Positions 1 through 10,880 of a stretch of DNA of 64,000 nucleotides are shown piece by piece. This DNA is from Hyparrhenia diplandra. Taxonomy: Eukaryota > Streptophyta > Magnoliopsida > Poales > Poaceae. Location of the stretch: contig JADLZK010006479.1 of assembly GCA_015847255.1 (NCBI GenBank), positions 496,001 through 560,000 on the forward strand, in the 5' to 3' direction. The translations under genes and the position numbers were made by a program. How positions within the stretch are numbered: position 1 is the stretch's first letter; each line of letters starts with the position of its first letter. Under the pieces are notes generated by a model. That model was given only the letters and a program-made list of their open reading frames with translations. It had not been told where the DNA came from and searched no databases.

Positions 1-1100
1 CTGGAATTAGACCACAAATGACAGCTTGAATGAAAGGACCTGAACAGAATAACAGCTACATGTCACATTTAATGTACTTATCCAACTACATCTGATTGCT
101 AAATGAATTTCAAATGTAAGAAGATCCCAATCCATGTTTCCCAAACAATTTTAGTTGTTTCCCAATATTAAATCCAGCCCACTAGATTTTGGTATCATTT
201 AGCACAATTATGTATCACAGATCATTTGCTTGCAAACTATGAAAAAACATGGTAATAAAAATTTAGCAAGAAGATCACTAAATTACTAAAAATGTAGCTC
301 CATCCTCTATATATCAGCCAAGTAGCTGCTGAGCAAGAGTGCCATTTCAGTCCAAAGAAATGTTGGGAAAAGAGAATTGATAACACTAGACTGAGTATGT
401 ACGGCTGTACCTGAGTTCTTAAACGTCAACATACCGAGCAAGAAAGAAATGCCTGAAGTAGTCCAACCAAGCTGAAGATACTGAGCAAGAAAGAAATGCC
501 TGAGTTCTCTCAGTCATTCTGGAATCAGACCACAAATAACAGCTTCTGCAGTATCTCTATAACTTTTTAACCCCTCATTTTGAGCCAAAGAAATTTAGTC
601 TGGACAAAAGGACCTGCACAGTATAAACAAAGTGCACATTAAGTTCTTGGGCTTGAATGAAGAGAGAATTATAAAGATATGGCATGAACACAAGGGAAGT
701 AACTCCAATCTGCCATGCAAAACCACAAATAACAACAGCTCTAGTCGTCGAACAGGTTGAAGCCCATCTCCTCATGGATGTGCAAGATAATGTATACAGG
801 AGAAAATATCATATATAGTTGAGCTCAATATGCCATGAGCTATGGATCATCACATATTACTGAAACAAATGCCTATACAGCTCCCAGAACCGAACATATT
901 ACTAGGAACATATCATGACATGACCAAGTAGCAGCTTCATCACATATCCATCACATCTTTAGGGAGCTTGGATTCCTACAAATGAAAAGGACGAACATCA
1001 ATCAAAACTAATAAACTATGCATGCCTCAAATACATGCAGTTTGTAGCTTTGATGGACTACCTCTTCTCGCATGAAGGAGGGTCTCCACGTCTGGAGCCC
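1..1100. other. AT-rich noncoding stretch with an internal imperfect duplication
   Basis: I recognise no gene here. The first 50 bases (a phrase reading roughly GGAATTAGACCACAAAT) recur at about 519-570 with a few changes. A shorter phrase, GAGCAAGAAAGAAATGCCTGA, also occurs twice, near 437 and 484. A further echo (ACCACAAATAACA) lies near 722. This looks like an old local duplication of about 0.5 kb. It could be an intron or flank of a gene lying to the left of the window. Open frames here are short and lack known motifs. Confidence 0.4.
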
Positions 1101-1105
1101 GTGTT

Positions 1106-1378
1106 TTGGAGTCGGTCGGCGACAGTGTAGCGGCGGTGGTCGTCAACGGTGAGTTTGCATGCAAGGTCGACGGAGCTCGGGTGTGTGGACATGACCAATG
1201 GGCGTTCAACAACAACTTTTGCTCGTCTGAGCGTATGAGCATCTACGGCGGTCCACCTCAAAGTCATCGGCGTGCGGTGGAGCTTCTTTTCGCCTCGGTT
1301 TTGATAAAGAACATTTGGAGTCGCGTTCTTCGGCATCGACTTCTAGTGGCTTCAGTGCAAAGTGGGTCCAATGACTAG
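1106..1378 (+). other. GC-rich island with unrecognised open frames
   Basis: A short GC-rich island is open on both strands (about 90 codons each way, 1106-1378 plus and 1058-1336 minus). Neither translation resembles a family I know. It is followed by T-rich and A-rich stretches. It could be an exon of an unknown gene or part of a retroposon. No function is assigned. Confidence 0.2.
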
Positions 1379-1404
1379 TTTGTAATTTTAGTTTTTCTTG
1401 ATGT

Positions 1405-1680
1405 CGTTAGGTTTTTTTTTTATCCCGCAAATAGCCTCACCGCCTTGCATTAACGAAAGGGTGCTAAGCCAAATCATGAGCCATCAAGTTCATTACAAAA
1501 TCCGGGGGGGGGTCACACCCTGCAATGACCCCCCGGTCCCAAACCAATGCCGAGTACGCGATCTCATGTCCTTAGGGTTGGACAGCTGTCCAATCGTATT
1601 TTTTTTTGTGTTCTTGTATTTGTACTCGCTTCGTTGTCTTTAATTAATATAGGCATACTTTATATATTAAAAAAAATACA
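1405..1680. repeat. probable retroposon tail fragments
   Basis: A T-run near 1411-1420 is followed by sequence resembling the reverse complement of a LINE 3' end. A separate stretch near 1590-1675 reads like a plus-strand LINE tail and ends in an A-run. A run of seven or more G and a matching C-run lie in between (about 1504-1535). The family is not identified. Confidence 0.3.
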
Positions 1681-1824
1681 GGGAGCGGCCAGCAGTCCTG
1701 CAGCGAGCGGCTCGATCGCTGCGGTGTTCACGAGGAGGGCGCTTTTGTCTTCGTGAGGCAGCTTGCTTCTTTGGAATCTACTTAACAACGCTCTCTCAGA
1801 CCATGCAAAATTAAGGATTCTGTT

Positions 1825-2415
1825 ATGGAGACGAAGGCGGATCCGCAAGCAGCCCTTCCGACGGGCGAGTCGTCTTCCGCCGGACTCCAGCTGCTGCCAG
1901 TGCCCACGACGGGTGTGTCGTCTTCCGATGGGGCGCAGCTGGCGACACCAAGCACGCCCACCAAGAAGCAGCTCGGTCTCGTTGACACGCCAGGTAATCA
2001 GTCGTTTCGTGGTCTGAGGAGCAAGCATGCTGGTGTTTATACTGATTTGTGTTGTGATCCATGGTGTGGCGCCGTGGTTGTGTTGTTGTGCAGATCCTGA
2101 TGTGGAGGTACCCGTGCTGTTTCCACAGACGCTGCTGGCGACCAACAGGTTCGTGTCCGAGGTGCGCAACGAGGGGTTCCAGTGCGACTGCGGCACCATC
2201 TTCACCCGGTTCGTCCTGAACTGAACTCCTGATTGCACCCCCACAAGTGGTCTCCTTCCGGTTGACTGAATAGAGAATCGTCGGGCAGGAGGGACACTTT
2301 CGTCATCCACCGCGCCTTCTGCAAAGCTAGCTGTCAGGAGATGTCAGGAGATGAGCAAGCTTCCAGCACTTGTGGCCCCAGTGATACCGCTCCGGGACAT
2401 CCGGGACGAACCTGA
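1825..2415 (+). CDS. truncated IDD-family (INDETERMINATE-type) C2H2 zinc-finger gene, copy A
   Basis: The predicted exons are 1825-1993, 2094-2208 and 2274-2415, giving 141 codons plus stop with GT...AG introns. The N terminus is Ser/Thr/Pro-rich. It leads into KKQLGLVDTPDPDVEV and then LLATNRFVSEV, matching the start of the IDD domain, with intron 1 at the site expected for IDD genes (TP|DPD). The first finger is then broken: its second cysteine is missing and the frame jumps to CDCGTIF and, after intron 2, RRDSFVIHRAFC, which is the last (CxC...HxxxC) finger. Fingers 2 and 3 are absent, so ordinary DNA binding is unlikely. IDD proteins are nuclear transcription factors. Without intron 2 the frame stops at 2224. 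The open frame and splice sites are shared with the copy at 34854, so a small expressed protein is possible, although a captured gene fragment is equally plausible. Confidence 0.5.
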
Positions 2416-2471
2416 AGCCGGAGCGGTGTTGGCGGTGGAGTTGGCCTCTCGGAGCGTGCTATGCCGGCCTC

Positions 2472-2777
2472 GTTTGGCACAGCTCTGTTTCACTAGTAAA
2501 AATGTTTTTTTTTAACTTTATGAGCAACTCTACGTGAAGTTGGGCTGTATTTAAAAGTTGTTTGACAAAATAAGCTTTTACCAACAACTTTATGCATGAA
2601 TTTGAAAAGAAATAAATAAGAGAAGCTGAGATAAATTACTTTTTTTTTTTAGCTCTCTTCTACTCCATTCCTTCGTGAGAGGGAAGAAAAACAACTTCAC
2701 CCATGAAGTTATTTTGTAAATAGGTGTTTGGCAAAAAAAAAAAAAAAAAAAAACAGCTCATGTGAGCTGTGCTAAAC
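2472..2777. mobile_element. about 306-bp MITE-like element, copy 1
   Basis: The element is bounded by inverted ends: GTTTGGCACAGCTC on the left and GAGCTGTGCTAAAC on the right, with 13 of 14 bases pairing. It is AT-rich and has no coding capacity. Related copies lie at 3955-4259 and 35876-36191. All three follow the IDD-like exon 3 sequence, so the MITE probably inserted before that segment was duplicated. The superfamily is uncertain. Confidence 0.6.
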
Positions 2778-2802
2778 AGACAAGTCGCGCTATGTCTCAG
2801 TT

Positions 2803-3804
2803 CACTACAAGAAAACCCCCCTTTAGATACGCTTTTTTTTTCTAGGTTTAATACGTTTTATTTCATGTCTACCCAAATGTAGCCACGCTTGAGTAAAGCG
2901 TGTCTGGAGCGTCTCAATCGAATGTCGTAAAACAACTGCAGATCATTTTGATGTTGTCTGAACAACCAAGAAATAAGAAAAGGACACTACAACTTAACTG
3001 GTAGTACCAGTGATCGGCAGAGTAGGTATAAAGCTGGAGCATAGCGGTGGGAAATTAAATTCAGTGAAAAATCACGAAAAGCAACTGAACAGGCGAAGCA
3101 ACTCAAGCTGCCCAAGAATTTCTCAGACCAATGCCTCAAGAAACAAACCGACGTACATGGGCCAGTTGAGCGCGGCGCCGTCGTCGTGCCGTCGCCATGT
3201 GTGCGGGTCTTGTGACCGGTTTGCTCTCGTCGTGCGTCGCGCCTGGTCGCCGGCCTGGCTCCATGCATCGCGGCTTCCCAATTGAGCGCGCCGCCACCAC
3301 CGTCTATGAACGTGTCGAAGTTGAGCGAGCCGCCGCGCCGACGACACCGGACTCTGGCGCCCTATATCAACCCTCACGATCGCCAAGGCGCCCTCTGCCA
3401 TCTTCCCCACTTTCCGTGCCGCCGAGCTCTCACGATGCGACCTGGGAGTCAAATCTCCGTGGACCGGGCAACTGAAGCTACGGGACTTGGGAGATCGTGG
3501 ATGGCGCAAGTGAATGGACGCCGCTGTTGTGATAAAGTGCAGGCGCTTGGGCAGGCAACCGTCGCTGCCACTTTGACACGTTACTTCAATCATGTCAAAG
3601 ACCGTGTCTAGCACTAGAGGTGGATACGTTTTTTCTTAAACGTGCTAACAACCGTATCTACCAGAGGAACCAATCAATATATAGATACGTTTTTCTTTAA
3701 ACGTACCAACAAACGTGTCTAGTAGCGGAACCATCTTGAATACAGATACGCTTCCAATAGCGTAGCAAATAAATCGTATCTATAGGTAGGTGTTTCTTGT
3801 AGTA
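2803..3804. mobile_element. nonautonomous CACTA (En/Spm-type) element
   Basis: The left end is CACTACAAGAAAA and the right end is TTTCTTGTAGTA, an inverted match except for the last base. Subterminal copies of a motif like AGATACGTTTTT occur near the left end (2825-2865) and several times near the right end (3620-3790), as is usual for CACTA elements, where such repeats bind the transposase. I could not see a clean 3-bp target duplication. No transposase is encoded. The GC-rich core at 3150-3600 has open frames on both strands and may be captured host sequence, but I do not recognise it. Confidence 0.7.
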
Positions 3805-3837
3805 ATGACAGCAAACAGTTCACGCCATCTCAGTTAA

Positions 3838-3954
3838 TCACAAGCTTCCAGCACTTGTGGCCCCAGTGCTACATCTCCAGGACATCCGGGACGAACCTGA
3901 AGCCAGCGGTGTTGGCGGTGGAGTTGGCCTCTCGAAGCGTGCTATGCCGGCCCC
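3838..3954 (+). repeat. partial duplicate of IDD-like exon 3 and its downstream sequence
   Basis: This stretch repeats 2354-2471 (both begin near AAGCTTCCAGCACTTGTGG), and each is followed by a copy of the same MITE. It starts just right of the CACTA element. The bases at about 3808-3826 (GACAGCAAACAGTTCACG) instead match the leader of NLR-2 near 25645 and the NLR fragment near 36271. The segment therefore joins pieces of two loci. Confidence 0.6.
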
Positions 3955-4259
3955 GTTTGGCACAACTCTGTTTGACTAGTAAACTATTTTTTTTAACTTT
4001 ATGAGCAACTCTTTACGTAAAGTTGGGCTATATTCAAAAGTTGTTTGACAGAATAGCTTTTACCAACAACTTTATGTATGAATTCGTAGAGAAATAAATA
4101 AGAGAGTTGAGATAAATTACTATTTTTTAGCTCTCTCTACTCCATTCCTTTGTGAGAGGGAAGAAAAACAACTTCACCCATTAAATTGTTTTGTAAATAG
4201 GTGTTTGGTAAAAAAACAGCTCACAATGGCTTCATGGAGCTCTTGTGAAATGTACAAAC
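3955..4259. mobile_element. about 305-bp MITE-like element, copy 2
   Basis: Second copy of the MITE described at 2472. It starts GTTTGGCACAACTC and its body is clearly homologous, with the same order of T-runs and the same CTACTCCATTCCTT stretch. Its right end is diverged (near GAGCTCTTGTGAAATGTACAAAC). Confidence 0.55.
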
Positions 4260-5286
4260 AAGCCCTAAGTCGCTATCTACGTGCCATGCCTCCGGCTTCA
4301 AACAGTTTTCATTAATGATTGTAGAAGTGCATGGCAGCTCAAAACAGATTTTTTTTTTATTACTTGTTGTTTAAATTCGTTTTGAGTTGACTTAGCATCT
4401 GAAGGTACTATTGAAATATACTTGTAACTTCCTAATGAGGATTCTATTTGACATGAACAGTGAAATAACGATTGAAGCTAAACTTCGACTAACAGAAAGG
4501 CTAGAGATCCACAATTTTCTATAGGCTTTTGATAGGCCTTAAGCCTCGTGTCAAAGATAACCAATTCTTGAACTTCGAATTGCACGGAGATTTCCTCATT
4601 ACGAACCACGTAAACACTTTTACTTGTCGGTTCGTAAACCTCATCACCACTAGCTTTAAATTTTAGCGGCCGCTTGTATCACGGTGGTGAATCCGGGAAT
4701 GGATCAAAGGTGGGAGTGAATAATTGAAGGGTAGAAATGTTATTTGTCATAAACTAAATTAACTCAATAGATGTAATGATGAATCACTATGTAAAAGAAA
4801 AATCATATAGAAGCATATTGATGCACGTTTAGGGTCATTACATACACGCTCGGGTGTATAAAAATAGGAAACAAGAGTTTTGACAACCAAAGGCCATACC
4901 TACAAGAGATTTGCACACTTCCACATCGCTTTCCCTACCAAAAATTATAATTCTACATTCAAATTTAAAATTACTTTGTAGACCTTCATATAAACAAGAT
5001 AACCTTATAAATTGAAATGAACTACTACCTTCACCTTATAAACAAGATAACCTTACTTTGAAGGGAGGTCGATCGAGGATCAAAAAAAAGGTTGGGGGGG
5101 AGTTGTTTTTGTTACAAACCAAGAGTCTTTGGACAGAGCATAATCCCAAGATGGCTTTAATGGTCTGTTTATCAATATAAATGTTTATTGTGGGAAATGA
5201 CTTCACTAGGCTATTTAGAGACTTTTACACCTCGAACGTTGACCTAAATTAGCTACTGAATGGTATATGATACATTTGCTATACAC
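4260..5286. other. noncoding spacer upstream of NLR-1
   Basis: No gene was found. Bases 4286-4345 match 36220-36282, the leader of the truncated NLR fragment (shared phrase CCTCCGGCTTCAAACAG), then diverge at a T-run. Near 4990 and 5037 the phrase ATAAACAAGATAACCTTA occurs twice, about 47 bp apart. The remainder is AT-rich with no recognised feature. Confidence 0.5.
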
Positions 5287-5503
5287 TTACTTTCTCCATC
5301 TCTTTAAAAGTGTCACTTTGGTTTTTGTTCCATTCTATTTGATCACTGCCTTATTATTCAATTTTTTTATATAAATATTATTTATTTTGTTATGACTTAT
5401 TTTTTATCATTAAAGATAATTTAATGATTATTAATTTAATTTATTATTTATATAATTTTTTTAAATAACACGAACGGTCCAGCTAGAGCGACGGAGGGAG
5501 TAG
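5287..5503. mobile_element. degenerate Stowaway-like MITE (tentative)
   Basis: A very AT-rich stretch ends GACGGAGGGAGTA, the typical Stowaway right end, and begins with TTACTTTCTCCATCTC, a weakened inverted match. It sits about 160 bp upstream of the NLR-1 start codon, so it may lie in the promoter. The left end is diverged, which limits confidence. Confidence 0.4.
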
Positions 5504-5663
5504 CTATTGACTCATGGCGGAGAACGGGAGAAAGCCATCTCCGGTGTAATGAACTCATCTCGCCCAATTCCCCTTACTTGCCTTCCCAATTCCAACTCTA
5601 ATCACAAACCCAATCACTCCACCAGGTCACTGCTGCTTTGAGCTCTCACTCGATCCGGCGTCC

Positions 5664-8600
5664 ATGGCCAGCCAAGAAAAGCGCGTCTTCGTCGCTAACC
5701 TCAAGAACTCCCTCGAGTCCTTCTTCTTCGCGGCGAAGCGGCTCGCTAAGGCCGCCCTCGCGCCCCTAGGCCCTACCTCCGAGCCGTGCGCCGTCGTCGA
5801 CGAGGACCAGCTCCGCCGCCTCGGCGCCAAGCTGCAGCGCGTACGCGCAGTGCTCCGGGACGCCGAGTGCATCGCCGCCGATAGGCGCGCGGGCGAGTCC
5901 ACCGAGCTCTGGATTCGGGAGATCCGTGGCGTGGAGTGTGCCGTCGAGGACATCCTCGAGAAGCTGCAGTTCGAGGCCATGCGCGCCTCCCTCGTCGAGG
6001 ACCTTGGCGCCAACGAAGAAGAAGAGCCGGCCAAGAAGGGCGCCCGGGACCGCGAGGTCGGCGGCCTGCTGTCGCACTCGCCGCTCAGTTCTCTCGACCT
6101 AAAGATCAAGAAGGTATGGGAGAAGTACCACGAAATCGCCTCCGACCGGGAGGCGCTCCGCCTGACGGCGGAGGACGGGTTGGTTCGGCCGCGTCCCCGC
6201 GCGCGTGCCGACCTCTTCTCTTACCTGCGGCAAGCTCTACGGCCGCGAGAGCGACCTTGAGCGCCTACTTGAGCTTCTCTCTTCCGAGGACAGCTCTGGA
6301 CCCGTGTTCAGAGTCGTGTCCGTCGTCGGAATGGCCGGCGTGGGAAAGACCGCCGTCGTCCAACACGCGTGGGACGACCAAAGGGTCAGGGATTCGTTCG
6401 ATTGCCGCGTATGGATTTACTCGGGGCAAGGTGTTGATGTGGTGAACATGACCAAGACGATTGCCCAAGCATATGGAGGGGATACCCGTGACATCACTGA
6501 ATTGAGCTTGTTGCAGGGCTTGCTTATGGATCTTCTGAAGGGGAAGAGGTTTTTCATTGTGCTCGATGAGGTGTGGAGCATGGAGAAGGCTGTATGGGAA
6601 GTGTTCAAGGGTCCTCTTCGATTGTGCGCTGCGAGGAAGCAAGGTGGTAGTGACTAGTCAAAACCTGGAAGTGAGCATGGTCATGGGTTGTGATCACAGA
6701 CATCAGTTGAGATTGAATTGTTTATCAGATGCTACCTGCTGGTTAATTTGCAAGAGCTATGCGTTTGATGACCAAGAGAAGAGAGATCTGTCCTAGGCTT
6801 GCTTCAGTAGGTGAGGAGATTGTCAAAGAGTGCAAGGGTCTGCCGCTTGCAGCCAAGTCAGTTGGGTGCCTGATTCGGTGTAAACCTGATGGAGACGTGG
6901 TGGGAGTTCTTATACAATAATAGTGTGTGGGATAATGATGAATTCTTGCATGAGATTCTGCCGGTCATTAAGATCAGCTATGATTATCTCCCAACACATT
7001 TGAAAAATTGTTTTGCATACTGCTCCTTGTTTCCCAAAGGATACATATTTGATAAGGAGGAATTGATCCGCCTGTGGATGGCACAAGGCTTCCTTCAACA
7101 TCATGAAAGATTGCAGCCTGAAGATGTTGGCCGCACATACTTTGATGACTTGCTTGGGAAATGCTTCTTCCATGAGTCACCATTCTATGATTTAGATGAG
7201 GTAAGGTATGAAATGCATGATCTGTTTCATGTCTTAGCTCAGTCTATTGCTGAAAAGGAATGCACCAGTATTGATCCTTACAAATACAACAAGAATCATG
7301 ATGGGATTCATAACCATGAGAGTATTAGGCATTCATCTGTGCTTCCATCACTCATGGGATCAGATATAACTATAGAAGGCCAGTTTTTTTAATACACATG
7401 ATCTGCGCACTCTTTTGGTCATCAAAAAGCCATGTCATGAAATTGATGGGAACTCCCTCTATGTTAAAATACCATACAATCTGTTTTTGCTCCTGGAATG
7501 CCTGAGAACACTTGACTTAAGCAATACTAGCATCAGTGAGATCCCTAGCTCTATTGGTAATTTGATACACCTACGGTACCTTGGTCTGAACAATACCAAA
7601 CTGAAAAGGATACCTGAATCTGTCTGCGGTCTTCTGAACCTGCAAACACTAGATTTGAAGCATTCCTACTTTATCAACGAGCTGCCCCATGGAATTAGGT
7701 ACCTTGTTAATCTGCGGCACCTTGAATTACCAGTATCAGAGTATCCAAGCATCTACATCCCATCTGAGCTGGAGCTTCTTACGGGTCTTCAAACATTGAA
7801 TGCATTTTATGTATCTGATAATTCAGTAGGCTGTGGGATTAGTGGGTTGCGCTACTTGGTAAACCTAAGTGGAGAGCTGCACATTGCAGGGTTAATGAAT
7901 GTGCACCATGTTCAACATGCTCTAAATGCAGACATGCAAAGCAAGACGAAAGTGCAAAAATTGGTGCTGAAATGGTGGAGCCTTGCTGCAAAGTCCCAGC
8001 TTCTAGATGTGCAAACCTCAAGTTTAGTCCTGGATAAGCTTCGGCCTCATCTGAATCTTGAGAAATTGACTATAAGTGGTTACTGTGGTAACAAGTTTCC
8101 ACTGTGGCTAGGAGATTGCCACTTTGTTAAGTTGGTTAAAGTGATTCTGGAAGGGTGCAAAAACTGTGATGTACTTCCAGCTCTTGGACAATTACCATGC
8201 CTCAAACACCTTGTAATACAACAAATGGAGACAGTACGGATCATTGGAAGAGAATTTATGGGTCATAGCAGTGCTCAAACTCAAGGATTTCCAGCACTTG
8301 AGACATTGGATATAAGGAAGATGTATGATTTAGAGATGTGGCATGGAGTAGAAGATGTGGATTTCCCTCTGCTGCGAGATCTTAATGTTAGTGGATGCAG
8401 TAAACTAAGGAAATTACCTTATTTTGGTTCCTTGGTAAACTTGAGAATCCAGTCCTGCGGGCAGCTCTGTGTTATCCCTGTCTTACCGATGCTTAGATAC
8501 TTGAAACTGGAAGGCTTTGACAACATGGCGCATCTTCCTCAACTCCCGAGTTTACCATTGCTGGAAATTTTGGAGCTTAGTTGTTGCAAGAAACTTTCAT

Positions 8601-8710
8601 CAATAGGACAGTTAGAACATCTTGTGGCACTCCAACTTCTGAAAGTAACAAAATGCCCAATGCTGCAGTTTGCACAAGATGAACCTGTTCTAGCATGTTC
8701 AAGGTTATGA
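5664..8710 (+). pseudogene. CC-NB-LRR disease-resistance gene (NLR-1) with five frame changes
   Basis: NLRs are cytoplasmic or nuclear immune receptors that detect pathogen effectors and signal through an ATP-dependent NB-ARC switch. The ATG at 5664 (MASQEKRVFVANL) opens an Rx-type coiled-coil region to about 6120. NB-ARC motifs follow: P-loop GMAGVGKT (6328-6351), kinase-2 FFIVLDEVW (6550-6576), RNBS-B GSKVVVTSQ (near 6636-6662), GLPLA (6837-6851), RNBS-D CFAYCSLFP (7009-7035) and MHD (7213-7221). Leucine-rich repeats run from about 7440 to 8700. There is no sign of introns. The reading frame steps +1 near 6195, 6615, 6790, 6885 and at the seven-T run near 7386; each fits one extra base. Either this is a recent pseudogene or the bases are assembly errors, since all motifs are otherwise intact. 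The LRR is paralogous to that of NLR-2. The C terminus may extend past 8710 in another frame. Confidence 0.85.
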
Positions 8711-9007
8711 ATATACTTTGATCGATGTCAGTCCCTAAACCTATGCAAGGACAAACTCACTCCTATTTTTACAAATGGGACACCTCGTGTAATGTAATTG
8801 ATTCGCATATGGATGGTGGATCCATGATGTGTTTGAAAGAAAATTTGCTCGAGAACTTCCAAGTAGTGATGTGGTCTTTTCTCTCAACAATGAAGATACT
8901 AGGGACGCTAGGGCGCTTTACCGCTCCCGCGGTTGATCTACAACAAGTTGCTGCTTTTGGTGTGCTTCATTTGGCTACACATGCTATCGGCGCCAGGCAT
9001 GCATAAT
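8711..9007. other. 3' flank of NLR-1
   Basis: This is sequence just after the NLR-1 stop. A 93-codon open frame (8725-9006) has no recognised motif. It may include the 3' untranslated region or a frame-shifted NLR tail. Confidence 0.3.
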
Positions 9008-9154
9008 ACTCCCTATATTTTAAATTATAAGACGTTTCCGCTTTTCTAAAAATATATAACTTTTTCTATACCATACACTATATGTCAAGATACACCGTAG
9101 AAATAATGTATGTAGAAAAGTCAAAACGTCTTATAATTTGAAATGGAGGAAGTA
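9008..9154. mobile_element. Stowaway-type MITE (Tc1/mariner class)
   Basis: The ends are near-perfect inverted repeats: the left reads CTCCCTATATTTTAAATTATA followed by AGACG, and the right reads CGTCTTATAATTTG followed by AAATGGAGGAAGTA. The length is about 147 bp, AT-rich and noncoding. TA dinucleotides sit at both borders, as expected for Stowaway insertion. Mobilisation would need a mariner-like transposase from elsewhere. Confidence 0.75.
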
Positions 9155-9380
9155 CGTATTTGAAATGAAGTACTTTTGATTCACATCTAATCTTACATGG
9201 TCATTAAGCCTTGTTGGCCTTGCCACGCCCTCTATTTGAGATGGCCTTTTGTGTATTTATTTGAGCAAAGGCTGGTTTAACATTTCAGTTACTTAGTATA
9301 ATAACGGCGTTTCGTAACATGCAATATAATTTTTACTTTACGTAGCAATGGTGCTAACCTTCCCCCCCTGTACTTTCATT
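9155..9380. other. short noncoding spacer
   Basis: AT-rich sequence between a Stowaway MITE and a Copia remnant. I see nothing recognisable in it. Confidence 0.4.
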
Positions 9381-9382
9381 AT

Positions 9383-9730
9383 TAGAGATATGTATAGTAT
9401 AACACCTGTCTATGACCGCCAATCCAGTCCATCATCATCGCATACGAAGCACATTGAGATTGATATCCATTTTGTTCGTGAGAAGGTGGCTTTGGGACAG
9501 TTCAGAGTACTTCATGTCCCTTCAGCCTATCAGTTCGCGGATATTATGACCAAGGGACTACCTGTACAGTTGTTCACCGACTTTAGGACTAGTCTCTGCG
9601 TTCGTTTCCCTCCCGTTGTGATCGCGGACGGTATTAGAGATATGTATAGTATAACACTTGTATTTCATGTTTCTTGTATTTACAAGTTGTACTTGTCTAT
9701 ATATATCAAAGTCACCCCCCTATTCTAGGG
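9383..9730 (+). mobile_element. Copia retrotransposon remnant (RNase H C terminus plus LTR start)
   Basis: Bases 9441-9602 encode the end of a Ty1/copia RNase H domain (HTKHIEIDIHFVREK ... ADIMTKGLP ... FRTSLCV). Right after it, at about 9632, the phrase ATTAGAGATATGTATAGTATAACAC starts what looks like the 3' LTR. The same phrase also occurs at about 9381-9405, just left of the coding remnant. Flanking by two copies of the LTR start suggests an internal deletion or unequal recombination. The remaining element is missing, so it is dead. Confidence 0.75.
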
Positions 9731-10648
9731 TGAGGGTGAGGTGTTTCCACAACCTTCTACATTCATCACTTGTAGCATGCGTTTCATCCACTATAGCATT
9801 CATTAAGATAGAAAAAGGAATGATGCTTTCCAATTCAAATGCTCAGGTCACCTATTCCAATGTTCCATTAAGGGTTTTCATGGACATGATCATTCTCTAT
9901 TTCCTTGACAAGGGACCGTTTCAACACCATTTTAAAACAGGGTTAATTTTTGAATCAAGTACATTTGAGCAGCAAAGAAGTTAGCTGCAATATAAAATGA
10001 AACCATGAGAGTTAAAATGGACAATCAAATATCTAGTTTATGAACATCTTTCTTAACTGTAGAAGACCCTTCTTAGATCTTAATTAGACCCATATTGTTT
10101 TTCTGGTGCATTTTATTACATATACCATGGTAGTAAATGTTGGAGTGTGATCTAAATTCTAACGTGAGTCTTTTGGGGATACTTGGAGATTCTGCGGTTC
10201 AAGGTACCGTTAATTAGCGGATTTGCTTCCGTATTCCGTATGTCCATCTTGTAAGCCGCATTAAAAAAAAAAAAGAAGACGACTCATTATATTCTCTATG
10301 TTTTGTAAACTCTTCTATGTAGTAAAGATTATTAATTATATTCTTTACGTTTTGTAAACTCTTCTTATACAACTAAAATTGAGCAGGTCGTTTCTAGGGC
10401 TGATAAGGCGTGTAATGCTGATTTATTGTGAGAAAAACATTGTACCATGCCAAACTAATAAGTTCGAACCAACGGGATACGCAAGCACTCGTTACTGTAT
10501 ACGTACCTCCATTATTGGTCAACCTAAAAGACTCCAAGCCTGCGTCACCTCACAAAAAACTCTGCAAAGGGGGCAATGCTACAAAAGAAGTGGGCACTGA
10601 GATTAAAATAAAGAAAGGAGTGGGCACTGTGATTAAAAAGATACCGAG
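9731..10648. other. noncoding spacer with small tandem repeats
   Basis: No gene was found. Two small duplications are visible. A unit containing GTTTTGTAAACTCTTCT occurs at about 10287-10317 and 10335-10366 (period about 48 bp). GTGGGCACTG(A/T)GATTAAAA occurs at about 10590 and 10619 (period about 29 bp). A 13-base A-run lies near 10262. Confidence 0.45.
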
Positions 10649-10649
10649 T

Positions 10650-10880
10650 ACTCCCTCCGTCCCTAATTGATCGTCGTCGTTGGTGTGTGCGCCATAAGTT
10701 TGACTCAATTTGTAGAAAATACATGCAACATTTATATCTCTAAATAAATTTATTAAATTTTTTTTAAAGATATTTCCAATGATATTAATTATATACCATA
10801 AATATTAATATTTTTTTAATATATATTTAATTGAAATTGTTTGTCGGGAAGTGCAAGCTACATTTAAGGACGGAGGGAGC
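10650..10880. mobile_element. Stowaway-type MITE
   Basis: The left end CTCCCTCCGTCC (10651) and right end GGACGGAGGGAG (to 10879) form a perfect 12-base inverted pair, the classic grass Stowaway terminus. The interior is AT-rich and noncoding. A TA precedes the left end; the right border reads CA, so the target duplication has mutated. Confidence 0.8.
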
